From Ferrovibrio sp. MS7 (GTDB lineage: Bacteria > Pseudomonadota > Alphaproteobacteria > Ferrovibrionales > Ferrovibrionaceae): a stretch of DNA of 64,000 nucleotides. Positions 27,165-35,069 of the stretch are shown one piece after another. Within the stretch, counting starts at the first letter, position 1. Every line of letters begins with the position of its first letter. Made by a program: the position numbers and the translations under genes. Below the pieces are notes generated by a model, which saw nothing but the letters and a program-made list of their open reading frames with translations, searched no databases and was not told the DNA's origin. The DNA is taken from the NCBI RefSeq assembly GCF_038404985.1, contig NZ_JBBKBA010000001.1, positions 2,446,001-2,510,000 of the forward strand, written 5' to 3'.

Positions 27165-28250
27165 TCAGGCGTTGGCCTTCAGCACGCCGCGGCGGATCTG
27201 GTCGAGCTCGATGGATTCGAACAGCGCCTTGAAGTTGCCTTCGCCGAAGCCGTCATTGCCCTTCCGCTGGATGATCTCGAAGAAAATCGGGCCGATCACC
27301 GTGTCGGTGAAAATTTGTAAGAGCAGGCCTTGGCCGGCAGTTGGCGCGCCATCGATCAGGATACGCAATTCGCGCAGGCGGTCCAGATTCTCGCCATGGC
27401 CCGGTACGCGTTTGTCGACGCCATCGTAGTAGGTGCTGAGCGTGTCCTGGAACGGCACGTCGCGCCCGCGCATGTTGCTCACGGTGGCATAGATGTCGTC
27501 GCTGCCCAAAGCCACATGCTGGATGCCTTCGCCATGATAGGCGTGCAGGTATTCCATGATCTGCGACTTGTCGTCGGAGCTTTCGTTGATCGGGATGCGG
27601 ATCTTGCCGCAGGGGCTGGTCATGGCCTTGGACTTCAGGCCGGTCAGCTTGCCCTCGATGTCGAAATACTTGATCTCGCGGAAGCCGAACAGGCGCTCGT
27701 AGAAATCCGCCCACTCGCCCATGCGGCCGCGATGCACGTTATGGGTCAGGTGGTCGATATAGGTGAGGCCGCAGCCGGCCGGGTTGCGTTCCACCGGCTT
27801 GCCGTCCGCGCCCTCGATGGGCACGAAATCGACGTCGTAGATGGTGCCGCGCGGGCCGTAGCGGTCGACCAGGTAGATCAGGCTGTCGCCAATGCCCTTG
27901 ATCGCCGGGATGTTCAGTTCCATCGGGCCGGCCTTGTTCTCTACGCCCCAGGCGCCGAGCGAAACGGCACGCTTGTAGGCAAAGGCGGCATCCTTGACGC
28001 GGAAGGCGATGGCACAGATGCAGGGGCCGTGGATGCGGGCAAAGCTCTGGGCGAAGCTCGCCGGCTCGGCATTGAGGATGAAGTTCACATCGCCCTGGCG
28101 ATAGAGCGTCACATTCTTGGAGCGATGCCGCGCGACGGCGACGAAGCCCATGCGCTCGAACAGGGCGGCAAGCTTCTCTGGCTCTGGCGCGGCATATTCC
28201 ACGAATTCGAAGCCGTCGGTGCCCATCGGGTTGTCCCAGAGATCGGCCAT
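27165..28250 (-). CDS. hppD: 4-Hydroxyphenylpyruvate dioxygenase
   Basis: A 361-residue non-haem iron enzyme that converts 4-hydroxyphenylpyruvate, the tyrosine transamination product, to homogentisate. It has two glyoxalase/vicinal-chelate domains. The iron ligands appear in the second: His in YIDHLTHNVHRG, His in GIQHVALGSDDI and Glu in GPIFFEIIQRKGNDGFGEGNF. The last segment is the C-terminal lid signature of HPPD. It is the first gene of the hppD–hmgA–FAH operon and has a GAGGAAAC ribosome site. The promoter overlaps a 20-base palindrome, the probable operator of the divergent MarR protein. Confidence 0.96.
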   Translation of the reverse strand: MADLWDNPMGTDGFEFVEYAAPEPEKLAALFERMGFVAVARHRSKNVTLYRQGDVNFILNAEPASFAQSFARIHGPCICAIAFRVKDAAFAYKRAVSLGAWGVENKAGPMELNIPAIKGIGDSLIYLVDRYGPRGTIYDVDFVPIEGADGKPVERNPAGCGLTYIDHLTHNVHRGRMGEWADFYERLFGFREIKYFDIEGKLTGLKSKAMTSPCGKIRIPINESSDDKSQIMEYLHAYHGEGIQHVALGSDDIYATVSNMRGRDVPFQDTLSTYYDGVDKRVPGHGENLDRLRELRILIDGAPTAGQGLLLQIFTDTVIGPIFFEIIQRKGNDGFGEGNFKALFESIELDQIRRGVLKANA

Positions 28251-28285
28251 TGGTTTCCTCCATGGAGAATTTGCATCTGCCCCGC

Positions 28286-28313
28286 ATATTAGTTACATTT
28301 GTAACTAAATCAA
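28286..28313 (-). promoter_or_regulatory. Promoter of the hppD operon
   Basis: On the minus strand: TTGATT, a 16-base spacer and TAATAT, giving a start near 28279 and a leader of about 29 bases. The spacer is almost wholly filled by the palindrome at 28289–28308, so a bound repressor would block RNA polymerase. Confidence 0.6.
28289..28308. promoter_or_regulatory. MarR-type operator between hppD and its regulator
   Basis: A perfect palindrome TTAGTTACATTTGTAACTAA (9-base arms, 2-base centre). Size and symmetry match binding sites of MarR dimers. It is the only AT-rich palindrome in the 77-base gap, lies 19 bases before the regulator start and overlaps the hppD promoter. Confidence 0.7.
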
Positions 28314-28327
28314 GCGAGACCACGCCC

Positions 28328-28762
28328 ATGTCGAAAACCCCGCTCGTGCTGGAAAATTTCCTGCCCTACCGGCTGTCGGTGATGACCAACCGGATCAGCG
28401 GCGCGCTGAGCCGGCATTACGCCGAGCGTTTCGGCATCGGGATCCCCGAATGGCGGGTGATCGCCAATCTCGGCCGCCATCCCGGCATCACCGCCAACGA
28501 GGTGGTGGAACGCGCGGCGATGGACAAGGTGACGGTGAGCCGTGCCGTGGCGGCGCTGGAAAAGAAGAAGCTGGTGGAACGCCGCCGCGACGATGGCGAC
28601 AAGCGCAAGACGCAATTGACGCTCTCGAAGGCCGGCGAGAAGGTCTATGGTGAGATCGTGCCGCTGGCGCTGGGTTTCGAGCACGAATTGCTTGAGAAGC
28701 TGACAGCGGAGGAGCGCCGCGTGCTGGATCGGGTAATCGACAAGCTGCTGGCGGCGGCCTGA
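28328..28762 (+). CDS. MarR family regulator of homogentisate catabolism
   Basis: A 144-residue winged-helix regulator. The DNA-binding part reads EWRVIANLGRHPGITANEVVERAAMDKVTVSRAVAALEKKKLVERRRDDGDKRKTQLTL, a complete MarR helix-turn-helix plus wing, flanked by N- and C-terminal dimerisation helices. I start at the ATG at 28328 (MSKTPLVLENFLPYRLSV); the frame is open for 26 codons upstream but those cover the operator. The divergent layout and the palindrome in the shared gap point to repression of hppD–hmgA–FAH and of itself, with an aromatic intermediate as probable inducer. The ligand is inference. Confidence 0.9.
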   Translation: MSKTPLVLENFLPYRLSVMTNRISGALSRHYAERFGIGIPEWRVIANLGRHPGITANEVVERAAMDKVTVSRAVAALEKKKLVERRRDDGDKRKTQLTLSKAGEKVYGEIVPLALGFEHELLEKLTAEERRVLDRVIDKLLAAA

Positions 28763-28768
28763 GCGGCG

Positions 28769-29626
28769 TTAACCCCGCACCACGCTGCGGTAGGCGGCAG
28801 AGAGCGCGGCCAAAGCCGCGCGCGGCTTGGCGCCACGCACGCGGGTATGCAGCAGCACCGGCAGCCGCGGCAAGACCGGCAACCCCAGCCGGGGGCCGAT
28901 ATCCATGGCGCCGAAAGGCAGCATGCGTGGCGCCAGCGCGCTGACGCCGACACCGGCCATCACCGCCGCCGCCACCGCTGCCACGCCGCCGCCGACAAAC
29001 ACTTCCGTCCAGGCGATGCCGGCTGTATCGAGAAGCTGGCCGGCCAGCGCGCGCACGCCGCAAGGCTCCGCCATGGTGGCGAGCGGCAAAGGTTCGCCGG
29101 CACGGTGCTGCCAGTGCGGCGCCGCGAACCAGCCGAATTTCTCCTCGGCGAGCAATTCGCCATCGCTGCGCCCGGCATGCAGGCGCACGATCACGGTGTC
29201 GAATTCGCGCCGGTCAAAACGCTGCAGCAGGTCACCCGATGAACCGATATGAATCTCGATCAGCAGGTCCGGGTCCTGGGCGTTCATGCGGGCGATCAGC
29301 GCCGGCAGTTCCGGCCCGGCAACATGGTCGCTGATGCCGATGGTCAGGCGCTGACGCGCCGCGACAAAGCCGGCCAGCGCGCGGTCATGCACCGCCAGCA
29401 ATTCGCGGGCATGGTCAAGGAAGGAAGCGCCGCGCGGCGAAAGTTCCAGGTGGCGCGGGGTGCGTTCCAGCAGCCGGCAGCCGAGCCGCTTTTCCAGCCG
29501 CTGCAGCTTAAGGCTCACCGCGCCCTGGGTGGTCTGCAGGGCTTCCGCGGCGCGCGTGAAGCTGCCGAGTTCGGCGATGCGGATGAAAGCCCGCACGGCA
29601 TCCAGATCGAGGGGATGTTCAGTCAT
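28769..29626 (-). CDS. LysR family transcriptional regulator
   Basis: A 285-residue LTTR. The N-terminal helix-turn-helix is clear (LDAVRAFIRIAELGSFTRAAEALQTTQGAVSLKLQRLEKRLG), followed by the linker helix and a type 2 periplasmic-binding fold for the effector (ISDHVAGPELPALIARMNA onward). It is convergent with the marR gene (6 bases) and divergent from the tautomerase gene, its likely target. An ATAAT(10)ATTAT repeat lies just in front of its start, suitable for autoregulation. The effector is unknown. Confidence 0.92.
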   Translation of the reverse strand: MTEHPLDLDAVRAFIRIAELGSFTRAAEALQTTQGAVSLKLQRLEKRLGCRLLERTPRHLELSPRGASFLDHARELLAVHDRALAGFVAARQRLTIGISDHVAGPELPALIARMNAQDPDLLIEIHIGSSGDLLQRFDRREFDTVIVRLHAGRSDGELLAEEKFGWFAAPHWQHRAGEPLPLATMAEPCGVRALAGQLLDTAGIAWTEVFVGGGVAAVAAAVMAGVGVSALAPRMLPFGAMDIGPRLGLPVLPRLPVLLHTRVRGAKPRAALAALSAAYRSVVRG

Positions 29627-29634
29627 TTGTATTC

Positions 29635-29654
29635 ATAATAGCTGATATCATTAT
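29635..29654. promoter_or_regulatory. Candidate LysR box between lysR and tautomerase gene
   Basis: Inverted repeat ATAAT, ten bases, ATTAT, fitting the T-N11-A form of LysR-type sites. It is 9 bases upstream of the regulator's start and 68 before the tautomerase gene, in an AT-rich patch unlike the surroundings. Confidence 0.5.
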
Positions 29655-29721
29655 TAATTCGCTATAAAAATGACTGGCTGCAGCGGTAGGAGTTGTTAGG
29701 ACAACAGAAAAAGGGGCGATC

Positions 29722-30099
29722 ATGCCGCTGCTTCATATCTCTCTGCGCGAAGGCAAGCCGGAAGCCTACCGGCAGGCAATTTTCGATAGTCTCTATCTGG
29801 CGCTGCGCGACGCGCTGGCGGTGCCCGAGGATGATCAGTTCATGACCATCACCGAGCATGCTGCGGCGAATTTCCGTAAAGGGAATGCCTTCGGCGTCAC
29901 GCGCAGCGATGATCTGGTCTATATCCAGATCACCGTGTTCAGCAGCCGCACGGCGGCGCAGAAGCAGGCTTTGTTCCGCTGCATTGTGGAGCGGCTTGGC
30001 GCCAGTCCGGGTATCCGGCCTGAGGATGTGTTCGTGACGGTATTGGATGCGCCGAAGGAAAACTGGTCCGTCGGCCACGGCCTGGCGCAATTCGCCTGA
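29722..30099 (+). CDS. Tautomerase family protein
   Basis: A 125-residue member of the tautomerase superfamily. After Met removal the N-terminal proline (MPLLHISLREGK) is the expected catalytic base. The beta-alpha-beta core continues with DSLYLALRDALAVPEDDQF and a second half ending in ENWSVGHGLAQFA. It resembles the longer, fused-subunit-like tautomerases such as those near malonate semialdehyde decarboxylase and cis-CaaD rather than the 60-residue 4-OT type. The substrate is unknown. It is divergently transcribed from a LysR gene and convergent with dedA. An AAAAAGGGG ribosome site precedes the start. Confidence 0.82.
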   Translation: MPLLHISLREGKPEAYRQAIFDSLYLALRDALAVPEDDQFMTITEHAAANFRKGNAFGVTRSDDLVYIQITVFSSRTAAQKQALFRCIVERLGASPGIRPEDVFVTVLDAPKENWSVGHGLAQFA

Positions 30100-30114
30100 C
30101 GGGTTTTAACCGCG

Positions 30115-30768
30115 TCACTCCGCCTTGGTTTCAGGCTTGCTGGCGTCGGGCAGCTTGGCTTGTTCGGCGGCCTGCTGCTCGGCGATCTTGCGCTCGAAGC
30201 TGGCCTTGCTGCGGCGGTGGGTGAAGAACAGGATCACACCAACCAGGGCGAACACGCCGAGCATGACTAAGCCGAAATCCTTGGCGACATCGCCAAGCAC
30301 GGCTTCGAAAGTCTTGCCAAGCAGGTAGCCACCCCAGGCGAAGGCATTGGCCCACAGGCCGGCGGCGATGAAGTTCAGCGCAGCAAAGCGCGGCCAGCCA
30401 ATCGGGCTCATGCCCATCGCCAGCGAAGAGAAGTTGCGCACACCGTAGATGAAGCGGAAGGAGAGGATGAAGCCGATGTGATACTTGTGCAGCATCCCGA
30501 GCGCGACATTGACACCGCCCTGCATGCGCGGGAAGCGCTTGAGCAGGCGGTGGCCGTATTTGCGGCCAATCCAGAAGTAGAGCTGGTCGCCGGAGAAGCT
30601 GCCGAGCCAGGCGGCGGCGATCAGGATATACTGGTTAAGCATCCCCTGACTGGCGGCGGCGCCGGCGAAGATCACGAAAGTCTCGCCTTCTAGGAAGGTC
30701 CAGATGAAGGTGATGACGTAGAAGAGGTCGCGGTACTCTTCGATCAGCTTATAGATATCGAGGTCCAC
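30115..30768 (-). CDS. DedA family membrane protein
   Basis: A 217-residue polytopic protein of the DedA/SNARE-associated group, now seen as lipid scramblase/undecaprenyl-phosphate carriers. It has the signature ETFVIFAGAAASQGMLN, the GSFSGDQLYFWIGRKYG segment with the conserved acidic residue, and FILSFRFIYGVRNFSSLAMGMSPIGWPRFAALN with the essential arginines. The C-terminus is a charged cytosolic tail (ERKIAEQQAAEQAKLP). It begins with GTG at 30768. It is convergent with the tautomerase gene, 15 bases between stops, and upstream of it on the same strand lies thiSG. Confidence 0.9.
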   Translation of the reverse strand: MDLDIYKLIEEYRDLFYVITFIWTFLEGETFVIFAGAAASQGMLNQYILIAAAWLGSFSGDQLYFWIGRKYGHRLLKRFPRMQGGVNVALGMLHKYHIGFILSFRFIYGVRNFSSLAMGMSPIGWPRFAALNFIAAGLWANAFAWGGYLLGKTFEAVLGDVAKDFGLVMLGVFALVGVILFFTHRRSKASFERKIAEQQAAEQAKLPDASKPETKAE

Positions 30769-30812
30769 TTTGGGGCCTTTGCGCTACGAGGGCAGATTGG
30801 GGCGCTACGGGT

Positions 30813-31799
30813 TTAGATCAGGCCCGCGAGCGGGGACGAAGGATCGGCATAGCGCTTTTTCGGCATGCGGCCGGCGCGATAGGCCAGCCTGCCGGCTTCC
30901 ACCGCCATGCGCATGGCATGTGCCATGCGGATCGGGTCGCCGGCTTCGGCGATGGCGGTATTCATCAGCACGCCGTCGCAGCCCAGCTCCATGGCGATGG
31001 CGGCATCAGACGCCGTGCCAACGCCGGCATCCACCAGCACCGGCACGCGGGCGTTTTCCTTGATGATGCGGATCTGCACCGGATTCTGCACGCCGAGGCC
31101 GGAGCCGATCGGGGCGGCCAGCGGCATGATGGCGCAGGCGCCGAGGTCTTCCAGCTTCTTCGCCGCGATCGGATCGTCGGCGCAGTAGACCATGACGTCG
31201 AAGCCTTCCTTCACCAGGATCTTGGTGGCGGCGAGGGTCTGCTCCATGTCGGGGTACAGCGTCTTCTGGTCGCCCAGCACTTCCAGCTTCACCAGCTTCC
31301 AGCCGCCGGCCTCGCGCGCCAGGCGCAGGGTGCGCAGCGCGTCGTCGGCAGTGAAGCAGCCGGCGGTGTTGGGCAGGTAGGTGTATTTCTTCGGATCGAC
31401 GTAATCCATCAGCATCGGCTGCTTGGGGTCGAGCACGTTCACCCGGCGCACCGCCACGGTCACGATCTCGGCGCCGGAAGCCTCGATGGCGGCCTTGGTT
31501 TCGGCCAGGTCCTTGTACTTGCCGGTGCCGACCAGCAGGCGGGACCGGAAACGGCGGCCGGCGACCTCGAAATAGTCGTCATCCGGGTGCTGCGCGGCAT
31601 TGCCGCCGCCGATGAAATGCACGATTTCGACGGCATCGCCATCTTTCAGCGCCGTGGCGCCATAGGCCGAGCGCGGCACGATCTCGCGGTTCAGCTCAAT
31701 CGCGATCTTGCGCGCATCGAGTTCCAGCGTGGCCAGCAATTCGGCAACATTGGCCGCTTGGCCCATTTCACGGGATTCACCGTTAATCGACAGCCGCAT
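30813..31799 (-). CDS. thiSG: Fused sulfur carrier ThiS – thiazole synthase ThiG
   Basis: A 328-residue fusion. Residues 1–66 are ThiS, a ubiquitin-like sulfur carrier (MRLSINGES…[11 protein letters not shown]). Residues 75–328 are a complete ThiG barrel: [40 protein letters not shown], the imine-forming lysine at position 171 in LVKLEVLG, and [31 protein letters not shown]. Together they make the thiazole half of thiamine. Normally ThiS ends in a free Gly-Gly that becomes a thiocarboxylate; here the glycines are internal, at 64–66. Similar fusions are annotated in some alphaproteobacteria. No other thi genes and no recognisable TPP riboswitch are nearby. Confidence 0.93.
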   Translation of the reverse strand: MRLSINGESREMGQAANVAELLATLELDARKIAIELNREIVPRSAYGATALKDGDAVEIVHFIGGGNAAQHPDDDYFEVAGRRFRSRLLVGTGKYKDLAETKAAIEASGAEIVTVAVRRVNVLDPKQPMLMDYVDPKKYTYLPNTAGCFTADDALRTLRLAREAGGWKLVKLEVLGDQKTLYPDMEQTLAATKILVKEGFDVMVYCADDPIAAKKLEDLGACAIMPLAAPIGSGLGVQNPVQIRIIKENARVPVLVDAGVGTASDAAIAMELGCDGVLMNTAIAEAGDPIRMAHAMRMAVEAGRLAYRAGRMPKKRYADPSSPLAGLI

Positions 31800-31924
31800 T
31801 TGTCCTGCTCTTCCTCTAACCCCTCCCGGTGCCGCCTTATCACATGGGGGCTGCCGGGCGTTCCGACAATAGAGCCCCGCCCAACCAGGGGCAACCGCTC
31901 CGTGGCCCTGGCTGTACTATCTCT

Positions 31925-31952
31925 TTGTTACGGCTCAACGCTGGGTTAGGAT
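31925..31952 (+). promoter_or_regulatory. Candidate promoter of maiA
   Basis: TTGTTA, a 16-base spacer and TAGGAT, with the predicted start near 31959 and an AGGAGGA ribosome site at 31964–31970 before the GTG start. Confidence 0.4.
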
Positions 31953-31974
31953 TGCGGCAAAACAGGAGGACGGC

Positions 31975-32613
31975 GTGAAGCTGTTTGGGTATTTCCGGTC
32001 GTCTGCGGCTTACCGCGTTCGAATCGCCCTGAACCTGAAGGGGCTGGATTACGAACTGGTGCCGCTGCATTTGCAGAAGAATGAGCATCTCTCGGCGGAT
32101 TATGCCCGGCTTAACCCGCAGCAACTGCTGCCGTCCCTGGAAGTGGATGGCGCGGTGCTGACCCAGTCGCTGGCCATCATCGAATATCTCGACGAGGTGT
32201 ATCCGAAACCGGCCTTGCTGCCCAAGGAACCAGTGCTGCGTGCCCAGGTGCGGGCCATGGCGCAGGCCATCGCTTGCGATATTCACCCGATCAACAACCT
32301 TCGCGTGCTGCGCTACCTGGTGCACGACATGGGGCTGTCGGACGAGAAGAAGAACCAATGGTACCGCCATTGGGTCGAAAGCGGTCTGGCCGCTGTGGAA
32401 CAGATGCTGCGCCAGAGTTCACATAGCGGTGATTTCTGCTTTGGCGCGGCGCCCGGCCTGGCCGATGCCTGCCTGGTGCCGCAGGTGGCCAATGGCCGCC
32501 GGTTCAATTGCGACCTATCAGGCTGTCCCACGGTGGTGCGCATCGTCGATCACTGCAACACACTCGATGCCTTTCGTCGTGCCGCGCCCGACCAGCAGCC
32601 GGATGCCGAATAG
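31975..32613 (+). CDS. maiA: Maleylacetoacetate isomerase
   Basis: A 212-residue zeta-class glutathione S-transferase fold protein. The active-site motif FRSSAAYRVRIALNLKGL at residues 6–23 with the serine pair, LNPQQLLPSLEVDG, LTQSLAIIEYLDE, and CDIHPINNLRVLRYL with WYRHWVESGLAAVE are all MaiA signatures. It isomerises maleylacetoacetate to fumarylacetoacetate with glutathione, the step between HmgA and the FAH enzyme, so it completes the pathway although encoded 4 kb away. The GTG at 31975 is chosen because of a strong AGGAGGA site 4 bases upstream. Confidence 0.93.
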   Translation: MKLFGYFRSSAAYRVRIALNLKGLDYELVPLHLQKNEHLSADYARLNPQQLLPSLEVDGAVLTQSLAIIEYLDEVYPKPALLPKEPVLRAQVRAMAQAIACDIHPINNLRVLRYLVHDMGLSDEKKNQWYRHWVESGLAAVEQMLRQSSHSGDFCFGAAPGLADACLVPQVANGRRFNCDLSGCPTVVRIVDHCNTLDAFRRAAPDQQPDAE

Positions 32614-32616
32614 CCG

Positions 32617-33675
32617 ATGCGACGCCGCGACGCGCTGCTTGCTTTTGCCGCCACTGCCGCCGCCGGCCTTGTCTGGCCGGCCCGTGCCGATCACCAGGTT
32701 CGGCCAAGCGCCCAGGCAATGCCGGCTTTCTTCCGCATCGGCACCGGCGGCACCGCCGGGGTGTATTTTCCACTCGGCAGCCTGATCGCCCGCGTGGTGG
32801 CGGAAAGCCATGGCGCGCCCGATTGCGCGCCGCCATTGCCGCAGCCCTGCGGCGTGCCTGGCCTGCTGGCGGTGGCGCAAACCTCAAACGGCTCGGTGTC
32901 GAATGTCGATGGCATGCAGGCCGGCGCCATCGAGGCCGGGCTGGTGCAGTCCGATATCGCCCATGGCGCCTTCCATGCCAACGGCATCTTTGCCGGCAAG
33001 CCGGCGGCGACGCGGCTGCGCTTCGTGGCCCGGCTCTATCCGGAAGCGGTGCATGTGGTGGTGCGGCGCAATGCCGGAATCCAGACTATTGCCGATCTTG
33101 CCGGCAAGCGCGTCAGCCTGGACGAACCCGGCTCCGGCACGCTCGCCATGGCGCGCATGCTGCTGGCCGCCCATGGTCTCTCGGAAAGCCGGCTGCGCCC
33201 GGAATATGTGAAGCCCGATCTGGCCGCGCCGCGTCTGGCTGCTGGCCAGCTCGATGCCTTTTTCTTCGTCGGCGGCTGGCCGGTGCGCACGGTTGCCGAT
33301 CTCGCCAGCGCCGGCCATGTCGATATCCTGCCGGTGCGGGGCGAAGCCGCCGCAGACCTCTTGCAACGCAATCCCTTCCTCAGCCGTGGCACCATTCCCG
33401 CCGGCATGTATGCCGGAGTCAACGCGGTGGAAACCGTCACCGTCTCGGCGCAGTTGCTGGTGCGCGCCGATCTTGACGATGCCCTGGTGGAAGGGGTGTT
33501 GCGGCAGATCTGGAGTGAGCGCGGGCAGAAGCTGATCCGCGCCGGCCACCCGCGCGGTGCCGACCTGGCCCTGGCCCAGGCGCTGGAAGCGCGTGGCATT
33601 CCGCTGCATCCTGGCGCCGCGCGCTTCTACCGCGCTGCCGGCCTTGATCCCGGCCCGGCCGCAGCGGCCCGCTGA
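32617..33675 (+). CDS. TAXI family solute-binding protein
   Basis: A 352-residue exported binding protein of the TRAP-associated extracytoplasmic immunogenic (TAXI) family. The leader has a twin-arginine-like start (MRRRDALLAFAATAAAG) and ends near PARAD. The mature protein opens FFRIGTGGTAGVYFPLGSLIA, the family hallmark, with GSVSNVDGMQAGAIEAGLVQSDIAH, VSLDEPGSGTLAMARMLL and AFFFVGGWPV further on. No TRAP membrane subunit (DctQM type) is near. Its stop overlaps the start of a histidine kinase gene by one base (TGATG), and maiA ends 3 bases before it. A sensory rather than transport role is a fair inference. Confidence 0.88.
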   Translation: MRRRDALLAFAATAAAGLVWPARADHQVRPSAQAMPAFFRIGTGGTAGVYFPLGSLIARVVAESHGAPDCAPPLPQPCGVPGLLAVAQTSNGSVSNVDGMQAGAIEAGLVQSDIAHGAFHANGIFAGKPAATRLRFVARLYPEAVHVVVRRNAGIQTIADLAGKRVSLDEPGSGTLAMARMLLAAHGLSESRLRPEYVKPDLAAPRLAAGQLDAFFFVGGWPVRTVADLASAGHVDILPVRGEAAADLLQRNPFLSRGTIPAGMYAGVNAVETVTVSAQLLVRADLDDALVEGVLRQIWSERGQKLIRAGHPRGADLALAQALEARGIPLHPGAARFYRAAGLDPGPAAAAR

Positions 33676-35069
33676 TGCGGCAGCCGCTCAGGCATTGGAG
33701 TTTCGGCCGGCGCCAGATCACCGCCGCGATCATCGCCGTGGTCGCAGCGGCCTTCGTGATCGGCGCCTATGTGCAGCAGAGCCTCAGTTCCATTGCCCGC
33801 GACCTGCCGGTGACCCTGCTGGACCAGGAGCGCGACGCCGAAACCCTGATCCGCGAGATGGCCAATCTGGCCTGGGCCATCGAGTTCTGGCGTGTGCAGC
33901 CCAGCGAAGCGACCCGCGAGCGGGTGCGCGAGCGGTTGCAGGTGGCCGTGCGGCGCACGGAATTGCTGCGCACCAACTACAATCTCGACAATCTGGTGGG
34001 GGCCGCCGGCATGTATGCCGTGGCGCGGCCGGCCTTGCAGGATATCGAACGCTGGTTCGCCGAGGGTGCCATGGGGCAGCCGGCCGGCTCGCCTTCCGCG
34101 ATCTGGCTGATGCAGGCCCGCGCCCGTGATGCCGAGGCGCGGCTGATCGTGCTGCTGGGCGAGGGCCGGGACAGCGCGCGCGAATTGCTGCTGGCCCAGG
34201 AGGCGCGGCTCGACCGCTTCTCGCTCGGCGTTGCCATGCTCACCGCCTTTGCCGCCCTGCTGGTGCTGGGTCTGGTGTTGCTGCTCTACCGCCAGCGCGT
34301 GCTGCTGGAACTGCGCGAGGAAACCGAGGTTACGCTGCTGGCGGCGATGCGCTCGGCGGAGGAGGCCAACCGGGCGAAAAGCGATTTCCTCGCCAATATG
34401 AGCCATGAGCTGCGCACGCCGCTTAATGCCATCATTGGCTTCTCCACCATGATCAAGGACGAGATGCTGGGGCCGGTGGGCCAGAAACGCTATCGCGACT
34501 ATGCCGCCGACATCCATGGCAGCGGCGAGCATCTGCTGGCAATTATTAGTGACATTCTCGATCTCTCCAAGGTCGAGGCCGGCAAGATGGAACTGGTGGA
34601 TGCCGAATTCGATGCCGCCGAGGTGATGCGCGCCGCCATCCGGCTGGTACGCGAGAAAGCGGAAACCGATGGCTTGGCCTTGATTCTGCGGCCTTTGGAA
34701 AAGCCGGTGAAGCTGCATGCCGACCGCCGCGCGGTGCTGCAGATGCTGCTCAACCTGCTGAGCAATGCCGTGAAATTCACCGAGCGGGGCAGCGTGGAAT
34801 TGGCCGCCAGTCTGACCCCGTCGGGTGGTTTGCGCTTCAGCGTGCGTGATACCGGCATCGGCATGACGGCGGCGCAACTCGCCAAGGTGCTGGAGCCATT
34901 CTACCAGGTGCAGAATGCCCTGACCCGCGACCAGCCCGGCACAGGCCTGGGCCTGCCGCTGGTCGATCGCCTGATCCGCCTGCAGGGCGGCCGGCTGGAG
35001 ATCGAGAGTCAGCCCGGCATCGGCACCACGGCCAGCATCGAACTGCCGCCGAACCGTGTGCTGACTTAG
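33675..35069 (+). CDS. Membrane sensor histidine kinase
   Basis: A 464-residue kinase. TM1 is at about residues 15–33, a mostly helical periplasmic domain of roughly 150 residues follows, and TM2 is at 183–205. The HisKA dimerisation domain has the phospho-acceptor His244 in MSHELRTPLNAIIG. The ATPase domain carries the N box (NLLSNAVKF), G1 (DTGIGM), and G2 (GTGLGLPLV). There is no receiver domain, and no response regulator gene adjoins. The gene starts within the stop codon of the TAXI gene, so the two are made together; the periplasmic domain may read the loaded TAXI protein. Its stop overlaps that of gph by 4 bases. Confidence 0.9.
   Translation: MRQPLRHWSFGRRQITAAIIAVVAAAFVIGAYVQQSLSSIARDLPVTLLDQERDAETLIREMANLAWAIEFWRVQPSEATRERVRERLQVAVRRTELLRTNYNLDNLVGAAGMYAVARPALQDIERWFAEGAMGQPAGSPSAIWLMQARARDAEARLIVLLGEGRDSARELLLAQEARLDRFSLGVAMLTAFAALLVLGLVLLLYRQRVLLELREETEVTLLAAMRSAEEANRAKSDFLANMSHELRTPLNAIIGFSTMIKDEMLGPVGQKRYRDYAADIHGSGEHLLAIISDILDLSKVEAGKMELVDAEFDAAEVMRAAIRLVREKAETDGLALILRPLEKPVKLHADRRAVLQMLLNLLSNAVKFTERGSVELAASLTPSGGLRFSVRDTGIGMTAAQLAKVLEPFYQVQNALTRDQPGTGLGLPLVDRLIRLQGGRLEIESQPGIGTTASIELPPNRVLT

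Noticed and set aside
31800-31974. TPP riboswitch before thiSG
   Set aside because: The conserved CUGAGA core and the paired helix pattern are not present on the minus strand; the gap holds only an ordinary leader and the maiA promoter.
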